From an uncultured Spartobacteria bacterium (lineage in GTDB: Bacteria > Verrucomicrobiota > Verrucomicrobiia > Chthoniobacterales > JAATET01), in assembly GCA_937901895.1 (NCBI GenBank), contig CALGTD010000027.1:1-8909 (forward strand): 8,909 bases of DNA, given 5' to 3'. Shown here piece after piece: positions 1 to 5,451 of the stretch; position 1 is the stretch's first letter; each line of letters starts with the position of its first letter. The notes beneath the pieces are model-generated. The model did no database searches. It was not told the DNA's origin and saw nothing but the letters and a program-made list of their open reading frames with translations. The position numbers were made by a program, and so were the translations under genes.

Positions 1-6
1 CGGCGC

Positions 7-45
7 CTCGATTCAGTTCACCTCCCAACTACCCACTCGATTCAG
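7..45. repeat. Short direct repeat, 10 bp, two copies
   Basis: CTCGATTCAG occurs exactly at 7-16 and again at 36-45, a spacing of 29 bases. No function is recognised. It lies downstream of the possible small secreted peptide and at the window edge, so it could belong to the control region of a gene outside the window, or be chance. Confidence 0.3.
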
Positions 46-206
46 CGAAGAGCCTCCAGTTTCACATCCGGTGGATGCGGGTGAACTCTGATCGGTGGAT
101 CGTATTTGCCGCCGTCGGCGCAAAGGCCGCTCGCCGCAAGCCAGACTGCAAGCGCGAGACCACACCGGAAAAGAGTCGTGAGAAGGGAGGAGAATTGGGA
201 GGACAC
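42..206 (-). CDS. Possible small secreted peptide (54 aa)
   Basis: This is a short minus-strand frame starting at GTG (206-204) and ending at TGA (44-42). Its N-terminal half looks like an export signal: a short polar stretch with one Arg, then the hydrophobic run LALAVWLAASGLCA, followed by a polar Pro/His-rich tail containing GGKYDPPIRVHPHPP. The product would be an exported peptide of about 20-25 residues after cleavage, or a lipoprotein-like fragment, although the Cys context is not a clear lipobox. There is no Shine-Dalgarno sequence and no ATG; an in-frame TGA lies just upstream, at about 249-251. It follows the terminator of the repeat-protein gene, so it would need its own promoter, for which there is little room. 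It could be the 5' remnant of a longer secreted protein or a chance frame. I do not recognise a family. Confidence 0.28.
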   Translation of the reverse strand: MSSQFSSLLTTLFRCGLALAVWLAASGLCADGGKYDPPIRVHPHPPDVKLEALR

Positions 207-250
207 GGTGGAACGCTTGAGGGTGATTCTTTGCAGTCTGCGTTGAAATC

Positions 251-275
251 AAAAAGCTGTCGGCCTCCCGACTGT
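251..275 (-). terminator. Rho-independent terminator of the repeat-protein gene
   Basis: Read on the minus strand, the stem GTCGG/CCGAC (272-268 with 263-259) encloses a 4-base loop. One T-T mismatch and further pairs extend the base, and a run of five T follows (255-251). It begins about 10 bases after the stop codon of the PEP-CTERM repeat protein, which is the expected place. The stem is short, so termination may be incomplete. Confidence 0.55.
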
Positions 276-283
276 GCTGCCGT

Positions 284-2422
284 TCAAATCCATCGCCTGC
301 GGCGCAGTTGAAACAACAGAACAAGACACGCCAGCGAGATCAGCGCGACCGTCGAAGGTTCGGGCACGGCGAGCAGCGTGAACTGGAGCTTGCCATCGCC
401 CAATGTGAACTCGCCGTCAAATCCGTCCGCATTTGTGAAACTGAAGTCCTCCGGATCGAACGAAATTGCGTTGAACGTCACGAGGTCATAGGTCTGCCCC
501 ACCTCCCAGCCTGCATCGACGAAGGTAAATGCATAGGCAAATCCGCCACTCGTGCCCTTGAGGAAATCGCCACTGAGCACAAGCTGATCGGAGGCTTCAT
601 CCGCTCCCAACTCAAAGACCATCACGCCTCCCCCATCCCATGTGAACGTCCCGCCGTGCAACGCGCCAATGGACTCGCCAGGCTGCAGCTGAGCACCATC
701 CGTGAGAGTGATGTCCCCCACCGTGCCCGTGCCGGCGAGAACGGCTCCCGATTCGACCGTGACATCGCTCGCAAGCGAGCCATTCACAACGAGGCGGCCC
801 GCACTGACGGTCGTAGGCCCGGTGTAGGTGCTTGCGCCGGTCAGCGTCAGCGTGCCCGTGCCAACCTTCGTGAGAGCAACCGTCTGCGTGCCGCCGTCGT
901 GCTGGTCCACAATCCGGCCCGCGAACACCGTGTCGGCATTCAGCGCGCCGACCTGCAACGTCTTCACGCCCGTTCCATTCGAGCCGCCGAGAATCGTGTT
1001 GGGATTCGAGCCCGAGAGGGCGCCGAGCATCACCGTTTGATCCCCATCGCCGGTGTCGACCACCGCTAAGTTGCCGCTCAGATCCCACCTCGCGGCGGCG
1101 CTGCCGGCGCTTTCACTCTGCCAGATCACCCCGCGCGCCCCGGTGGGTGCTGTAAACACGCCGCCAAACCCGCCGTTATCTCCTCTGAGGCGGACGGTCG
1201 TCTTCCCCGCGACGGTCACATTTCCCTCGCCACCAAGGCCTTGGTGGAGCCGCACGTCACCACCGCCCAGCACAAGCTCCCCTTGCGCTGCAATCGCAAC
1301 GGGGCTGTTGAAAGAAGGATTTCCCAAAATCGCAACGGTGCCCTCGGCAATCGTTGTCGCGCCAGTGTAGTTGCTCGAGGGGCTTGCGAGCGTGAGCGTG
1401 CCCGCTCCGGTCTTGGTAAAGCCGCCCACGCCGGTGAGCGGATCCAGCAACGTCGCGTCAAAGCCATTCGTGTCAAAAACCGACGTGCCGTAGAGCGTCA
1501 TCGGAACATCCGCGGTGAGGTCGCTGTTCACAACGCGAAGGGTGCCGCCGGACCACTCGAACGTTGCCATGCCGGCCCCTTTCACGATGCCGCCGACACC
1601 GCCAACGTTGAGCGTGCCACCGGTCTCGAGTTTCACCGTGCCCGCCGCCCATTGACCGACGGTCAGCCTTGCGCCCTCCCCGAGCGTGACCACACCACCG
1701 TCTCCGATGGCAAGCGTGCCGGAGCCTCCCCCGTTTTCCGCACCGAGGGCAATATGCTCACGGGCAAAAAGGGTGGCGGTGCCCGCGTCACTTGAGACGG
1801 TGACGGCGCCCGCCTCGGACGGTGAACCGACCTGAAGACTCTGCGTCGCAAGAGATCCGCCATCCGCAAGGACCAACGCGCCCGAGCGCACAACAGTAGG
1901 CCCCGCATAGTCGCCGACACCCGTGAGCGTCACCGCGCCATCACCCGTCTTGATAAGACCTCCCGGGCCGGTGAGCGCCCCGGCCAGCGTGGCATTTTTG
2001 CTCCCGGTATCCAGAATCGAAATCTCGGAGAGGGTCATCGGCACAGACGTGCTAAGGTCGCTGTCTCCGACGTGGAGCGTTCCACCCGCCCAGTTAAAGT
2101 TCGCCGCTCCCGCATCGGATTTCTGAATGCCATCAACGCCTCCAACCCACAGCTCACCGAGGGCCTGGAGATTGACCGTGCCGGTGCCGTCCGTCCCGCC
2201 GACCGTCAATCCCGCCCCCTCCTCCACCACGGCCACTCCATTGGCCCCGATGGTGAGGGTGCCTGAGCCGCCGTTTTCGCCGAGGGTGAGATCGCCGCGG
2301 ATGGAAACCACTCCGTCCGCAATGGCCAGAGTGCCAGTGTTTCCGCCCGTTCCCACGCGAATTTCCCCTGTCCGCGTCAAGCTCCCGCCCGCCACGAAAG
2401 CCAGTGTGCCTCCGTTCACCAT
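284..2422 (-). CDS. Autotransporter-type beta-strand-repeat protein with PEP-CTERM tail, C-terminal piece
   Basis: This piece carries most of a large exported repeat protein. Several copies of the autotransporter-associated beta-strand repeat (PF12951/TIGR02601 type) are visible, for example TKVGTGTLTLTGASTYTG. They are Gly/Thr/Val-rich and predicted to fold as a right-handed beta helix. The C-terminus is a PEP-CTERM sorting signal: VPEPS (about 366-352), a hydrophobic helix (VALISLACLVLLF), then RRRR. In the known exosortase system this signal anchors or releases proteins at the cell envelope. The ATG at 2422 falls inside a beta repeat, has no signal peptide after it and no Shine-Dalgarno before it, so it is not a natural start. 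The frame continues upstream to about 2503 and matches the end of the gene at 2491-3231, so both are one gene broken by a frameshift. No catalytic domain is seen; an adhesive or structural surface role is inferred. Confidence 0.85.
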   Translation of the reverse strand: MVNGGTLAFVAGGSLTRTGEIRVGTGGNTGTLAIADGVVSIRGDLTLGENGGSGTLTIGANGVAVVEEGAGLTVGGTDGTGTVNLQALGELWVGGVDGIQKSDAGAANFNWAGGTLHVGDSDLSTSVPMTLSEISILDTGSKNATLAGALTGPGGLIKTGDGAVTLTGVGDYAGPTVVRSGALVLADGGSLATQSLQVGSPSEAGAVTVSSDAGTATLFAREHIALGAENGGGSGTLAIGDGGVVTLGEGARLTVGQWAAGTVKLETGGTLNVGGVGGIVKGAGMATFEWSGGTLRVVNSDLTADVPMTLYGTSVFDTNGFDATLLDPLTGVGGFTKTGAGTLTLASPSSNYTGATTIAEGTVAILGNPSFNSPVAIAAQGELVLGGGDVRLHQGLGGEGNVTVAGKTTVRLRGDNGGFGGVFTAPTGARGVIWQSESAGSAAARWDLSGNLAVVDTGDGDQTVMLGALSGSNPNTILGGSNGTGVKTLQVGALNADTVFAGRIVDQHDGGTQTVALTKVGTGTLTLTGASTYTGPTTVSAGRLVVNGSLASDVTVESGAVLAGTGTVGDITLTDGAQLQPGESIGALHGGTFTWDGGGVMVFELGADEASDQLVLSGDFLKGTSGGFAYAFTFVDAGWEVGQTYDLVTFNAISFDPEDFSFTNADGFDGEFTLGDGKLQFTLLAVPEPSTVALISLACLVLLFQLRRRRWI
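905..1372 (-). repeat. Repeat unit A, copy 2 (about 156 aa)
   Basis: This unit runs from NYTGATTIAEG to FAGRIVD. It matches copy 1 at 2506-2991 along its whole length at protein level: TTIAEG, the (R)LRGDN.GF.G.F block, ARWDLSG, LGALSGSNP and the DT.FAGR.VD ending recur in the same order. At DNA level 1002-1027 and 2612-2637 are the same 26 bases with one mismatch, and 17 identical bases follow both units at 858-874 and 2469-2485. Both copies are followed by LTKVGTGTLTLTGAS. Confidence 0.8.
1373..1912 (-). repeat. Repeat unit B, copy 2 (about 180 aa)
   Basis: This unit aligns with copy 1 at 1913-2440. Shared blocks in order are a GTLAIxDG-like strand, a G.GLTVG or G.RLTVG strand, W.GGTLRV or W.GGTLHV, NSDL or DSDL, VPMTL, a D(T)G..ATL step, LTG.GG..KTG.G..TL, and a closing NYTG or DYAG. 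It is directly adjacent to copy 1, so this is a tandem duplication, well diverged in DNA sequence. Confidence 0.75.
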
Positions 2423-2440
2423 GGTGAGGCCGGCGTAATC
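1913..2440 (-). repeat. Repeat unit B, copy 1 (about 176 aa)
   Basis: This unit runs from DYAG at the end of the first beta repeat to just before the next DYAG at 1912. Its partner is the adjacent unit at 1373-1912, and the marker blocks are GENGGSGTLTIG, GGTLHVGDSDL, VPMTL and ALTGPGGLIKTGDGAVTL. Together with the A units it gives the order A-B-B-A in the protein. Confidence 0.75.
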
Positions 2441-2490
2441 ACTGGCTCCCGTGAGCGTGAGCGTCCCGGTGCCAACCTTCGTGAGGGCCG

Positions 2491-3231
2491 TTACGCTAAA
2501 GCATTATCCACAAATCGCCCCGCAAAGGTTGTGTCCGTGTCCAAGGCACCAATCTCGAAGATCGCGGTGTGTGGCACCCCAGGATCCGCAACGCCTCCGA
2601 GAACCGTATCCGGATTCGAGCCCGAGAGGGCCCCGAGTTTCACCGTATGGTCGCCGGTGGTCGTTGAAATGCTCGCGGCTGCACCACTGAGGTCCCAGCG
2701 GGCGGTGGCGCTTCCACCGTTCTCGTGGATCCACACCACTGTGCCCGAACCCTGAGGCAACGTGAACGTGCCGGTGAACCCGCTGTTGTCACCCCTCAGA
2801 TACGCAACACCTGCAGGACCACCGGAAACACCAACGCTGCCTGCGCCACTGATGCCTTTGTGGAGCACCACCGCGCCGCTGCCATCCAGCACAAGCTGCC
2901 CCGCCGCGGTAATGTCAATCGGGCTGTCGAAGAAAATCGTGTTCGCGATGACAAGCGTGCCCTCCGCAATCGTCGTCGTGCCGGTGTAGTTTGTCCCGGG
3001 GCTCGAGAGCCCGAGGATGCCTTCACCGGTCTTGATTACGTCTCCCGAACCGGTGATCTGACCGGTCTGCTCAGCGGAACCGACGGGAACCGAGAGTGTC
3101 AGTGGGTCATTCGGAGGGCTTGTGTTGTAGGCTGAGGCATTCACCTCGCCGTCCGAGTAAGTCACCGTGAGTTGAGCGGAGAGATTGGAAACGAAAACCA
3201 GCGCCGCAAGCGCGCGAATTGTCGCTTTCAT
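2491..3231 (-). CDS. Autotransporter-type beta-strand-repeat protein, N-terminal piece (signal peptide and unit A)
   Basis: This is the first 246 residues of the repeat protein. The start at 3231 is chosen because it gives a textbook signal peptide, MKATIRALAALVFVSNLSA, with likely cleavage before Gln. The frame is open back to a GTG at 3291, but those 20 extra residues would sit ahead of the signal peptide and be encoded by a terminator-like hairpin. No Shine-Dalgarno sequence precedes either start. After the signal come a beta-strand repeat (about residues 58-90) and unit A. The frame stops at TAA (2493-2491) right after FAGRFVDNALA, where the homologous second unit continues into LTKVGTGTLTLTG. 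That continuation is present here in another frame, so the break is a frameshift rather than a true end. Unrepaired, the product would be exported but lack the PEP-CTERM anchor. Confidence 0.8.
   Translation of the reverse strand: MKATIRALAALVFVSNLSAQLTVTYSDGEVNASAYNTSPPNDPLTLSVPVGSAEQTGQITGSGDVIKTGEGILGLSSPGTNYTGTTTIAEGTLVIANTIFFDSPIDITAAGQLVLDGSGAVVLHKGISGAGSVGVSGGPAGVAYLRGDNSGFTGTFTLPQGSGTVVWIHENGGSATARWDLSGAAASISTTTGDHTVKLGALSGSNPDTVLGGVADPGVPHTAIFEIGALDTDTTFAGRFVDNALA
2506..2991 (-). repeat. Repeat unit A, copy 1 (about 162 aa)
   Basis: This unit runs from NYTGTTTIAEG to FAGRFVD in the N-terminal piece and pairs with 905-1372. The two copies share YLRGDN or RLRGDN, ARWDLSG, LGALSGSNP and the FAGR.VD ending. 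The reading-frame break lies within a few bases of its downstream edge. Confidence 0.8.
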
Positions 3232-3247
3232 GGAAAAACGCGTATCC

Positions 3248-3283
3248 AAAAAATTCGCCTCGACAAGAGTTTCGATGCGAATT
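3248..3283 (-). terminator. Terminator-like hairpin between phosphoesterase and repeat-protein genes
   Basis: Read on the minus strand, AATTCGC (3283-3277) pairs perfectly with GCGAATT (3258-3252). After one mismatch an inner TCGA/TCGA stem closes an 8-base loop, and the stem runs into six T (3253-3248). This is a good rho-independent terminator for the phosphoesterase gene that ends at 3348. It ends only 16 bases before the chosen ATG of the repeat-protein gene (3231). It therefore either attenuates that gene or forces its promoter to overlap the hairpin. Confidence 0.6.
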
Positions 3284-3347
3284 CCCGACACCAGGCTGCG
3301 CGAAGAAGTTCAGGTGAACGAGGAGTCGGGACACGGATTTCCACGAT

Positions 3348-5357
3348 TCATTCCGAGAGGAGGCGCGTCCGATAGAAAACGAACGGCGCGTCGCTGTTGT
3401 CCTGGATCTGGATCAGCCATTCGCCGGAGCGAATACGCGAAACGCCGACAATCGCCGGGCTCGAGAAGAAGACATCATCATCGAACTGCCACAGAGGCGT
3501 CCACTGCTTGAGATCGACGGATCGCTCGACGCGATAGCCGCGTCCCCACGCCTGATCGGACAGGGAAACCGTGACCCTGTTGGGCGATCCGGGGTCCACC
3601 GAACGAATCGGCGGTTCGTAGATCGTTGGCGAAACCGCCAGCAGCATGGACCGACGATTGTTCACTCCGTCGAAGTTCGGATCATCTCCGGGATCGTTTC
3701 CAAGTCGCTGAAACCACCGCCGCTCCCAGGCATCGCCCAGCGAATTGTTGTCCGAATCCACGGGGTCGAGCCGGTAGGTCGTCTTGACCGCGAAGTGGTC
3801 GCTCGGCCACGTGTTGCCGGCGACGGCGCCTTTCGGATCCGGTGACGTTGTCCACGATCCGACCGTGGTCTGCACCTCGGTGGCATAGAGTTCCGAGGAA
3901 ACGGGATGCAGCGCCTTCCCACGGTGATAGACGAAGTCAATCCGGTCCTGGGGCTCGGTGCCTTTGTGAATCGTTGACCAGCTGTTTCCGGGTTCAAGAA
4001 CGGGATCGGGATGCATGGCACGGAAGGAATCCACGAGTCCCGCCTGCACGACACGGAGGCTCTCCGGCCACGCCACGGGTCCCACCCCGCCGTGCTGCTC
4101 CGCCGTGGCGGCAGTCCAGTCCAAGTGCGAAGGCGCATTGAAATCCCCCGTCAAAAACACCGGGTTGACGTCCGCATTGGCGATCGCCTGGGCCATTCCC
4201 GCCAGCACGGCGGTGATCTGCGCCACGCGTTGCGAGCGGTTGTTCTCGGCGAGCACCGACGCCTCGGTGGCGCCGTTCTCGTAAGCGGCATACGGACCAT
4301 AGAACTGGTAGTCGAGGTGCGTGTTGAACATCACCACCTGACGCTGCGGATTCTGGGCGAGACGGATGGTTGCACCCACAACGCGTCCGCTCTCGATGCC
4401 GCCAACGGAGTGCGTCGCCACGATGGGATACTTGCTGATCATCTGGGCGGTCCCCGTGCCCGTTGGAACCCGGAACCAGCCGAGTTCATCCGCCATCTGC
4501 TGCGCTCGGTTGGGCGAAGATTCCTGCAGTCCAATAATGTCGGCTCCCGACCGCACGATGGCGTAGACCGCCTTCTCGAATCCGTTGACCACGCTGTTCC
4601 ACTCGTGCCAGCCGTTGAAACTCATCACGGTGAGCTCCGGCACGTGCTCCTGCCCGACGGGAAAGACTTCAATCGTCAGCGGGACCTCCGCGGGCATTCC
4701 CGGTTTGAAAGTCTCAAGTCGGATTTGAAATGTATTGATTCCGACGTCGCCCGGGCCGGGCGTTCCGGAGACGTTTCCGTCCGCATTCACCTGCAACCAC
4801 GCCGGGCCGGACACCTTTTGAAAGCGCCGGAGCGAGGGTGCGCTCGCATAAGCGCGAATCCTGCCCGAGTAGGCGTTGCCCACCACTGCATGCCTCAAGC
4901 GAATGGCATCGACACGCCACGCCGGCACCTCCGCGGCAACTTCAAACACCGCCGGCCCCGCGAGCACGGAATAGCCATCACTCGCCAGAAACCACGCCGC
5001 ATAGCGCCCGCTGCCCAATCCGGGCGGGAACGTCAAGGTGCCCTCCGACCGGCCATTCCCGGGTTGCTGGGTCCCATTCGTGTAAAACCACATCAACGAC
5101 GGCGGATCTCCGCTCGGCACGGTCCCTTCCGGATAGATCCCCACCCAATCCGTCGCGCTCGCCGGTCCGCCGGCGAAGCTCACGCGAATCGACTCGTCGG
5201 CTGCGTAGCTGGTTTTGTCCGTGCTGATCGAAGGCGCCGCGCTCAACGCCTGGACCGCGGATGCCAGGGCGCAGGCGATCCTCAAAAGGACCCGGCGTTG
5301 AAAACGGGACGACAACAAATCGGTAACGGCAGATCCGGAACGGGGTGACATGGCCAT
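3348..5357 (-). CDS. Exported endonuclease/exonuclease/phosphatase-family protein
   Basis: The product is a predicted exported metal-dependent phosphoesterase of 669 residues. The start at 5357 is preferred over 5405 because GGAAG lies about 7 bases upstream. It gives an N-terminus with RFQRRVLLRIACALASA and a likely cleavage after ALSA (about residue 41). Next is a beta domain with the motif DWVGIYPEG, then an Ig-like domain of putative-Ig (He_PIG) type with the tail VSGTPGPGDVG. The catalytic domain (about residues 242-527) has the full set of family motifs: MSFN, GLQES, NTHLD, LTGDFN, DRIDFVY and SDH. After it come a degenerate calcium-type stretch (DSDNNSLGDAWE) and a C-terminal domain with YRVERSVDLKQWTPL. 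The substrate could be nucleic acid, a phospholipid or a sugar phosphate; the sequence does not decide. There is no PEP-CTERM tail. It diverges from the regulator gene. Confidence 0.88.
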   Translation of the reverse strand: MAMSPRSGSAVTDLLSSRFQRRVLLRIACALASAVQALSAAPSISTDKTSYAADESIRVSFAGGPASATDWVGIYPEGTVPSGDPPSLMWFYTNGTQQPGNGRSEGTLTFPPGLGSGRYAAWFLASDGYSVLAGPAVFEVAAEVPAWRVDAIRLRHAVVGNAYSGRIRAYASAPSLRRFQKVSGPAWLQVNADGNVSGTPGPGDVGINTFQIRLETFKPGMPAEVPLTIEVFPVGQEHVPELTVMSFNGWHEWNSVVNGFEKAVYAIVRSGADIIGLQESSPNRAQQMADELGWFRVPTGTGTAQMISKYPIVATHSVGGIESGRVVGATIRLAQNPQRQVVMFNTHLDYQFYGPYAAYENGATEASVLAENNRSQRVAQITAVLAGMAQAIANADVNPVFLTGDFNAPSHLDWTAATAEQHGGVGPVAWPESLRVVQAGLVDSFRAMHPDPVLEPGNSWSTIHKGTEPQDRIDFVYHRGKALHPVSSELYATEVQTTVGSWTTSPDPKGAVAGNTWPSDHFAVKTTYRLDPVDSDNNSLGDAWERRWFQRLGNDPGDDPNFDGVNNRRSMLLAVSPTIYEPPIRSVDPGSPNRVTVSLSDQAWGRGYRVERSVDLKQWTPLWQFDDDVFFSSPAIVGVSRIRSGEWLIQIQDNSDAPFVFYRTRLLSE

Positions 5358-5451
5358 GGTATCTTCCACAAAGACGCCGCGGCCATGTGACGGCAAAATC
5401 GCCAATTGGCTGGCAAATCCGCCCGACGGAAATTATTTAAAGACCTCCCCA
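5358..5451. promoter_or_regulatory. Divergent intergenic region with palindrome GCCAATTGGC
   Basis: These 94 bases separate the starts of the phosphoesterase (minus) and regulator (plus) genes. GCCAATTGGC at 5401-5410 is a perfect 10-bp palindrome near the middle. An AT-rich core (AATTATTTAAA, 5431-5441) lies to its right and could contain a -10 element for either strand, but no convincing -35 partner was found at normal spacing. In LacI/XylR-type systems the regulator often binds such a site between itself and its target. That assignment is inference. Confidence 0.4.

Noticed and set aside
13..324. Minus-strand open frame of 103 codons across the repeat-gene terminator
   Set aside because: It overlaps the PEP-CTERM tail and terminator out of frame, starts within coding sequence, and its translation has no recognisable features.
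308..1069. Plus-strand open frame of 253 codons opposite the repeat protein
   Set aside because: It has the same antisense phase and an Arg/Ala-rich composition without recognisable features. The minus strand clearly encodes beta repeats and a PEP-CTERM tail.
1241..1795. Plus-strand open frame of 184 codons
   Set aside because: It is antisense to the B and A repeats, with low-complexity Arg-rich translation and no start signal.
284..3231. Repeat-rich stretch considered as a CRISPR array or satellite DNA
   Set aside because: Repeats are long, diverged and in coding frame, with periodic Gly/Thr strands. There are no short identical repeats with unique spacers.
3232..3291. GTG start at 3291 for the repeat protein
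   Set aside because: It would place 20 residues ahead of a standard signal peptide and would be encoded by a terminator-like hairpin. The ATG at 3231 fits export better.
4011..5348. Plus-strand open frame of 445 codons opposite the phosphoesterase
   Set aside because: It is Arg/His-rich with no domain signature and lies in the antisense phase where first positions face third positions. GC-rich genes often leave that phase free of stops. The opposite strand has intact catalytic motifs.
5350..5451. Upstream ATG at 5350 for the regulator
   Set aside because: It would overlap the start of the divergent gene and consume the entire promoter region. The conserved fold begins only after 5452.
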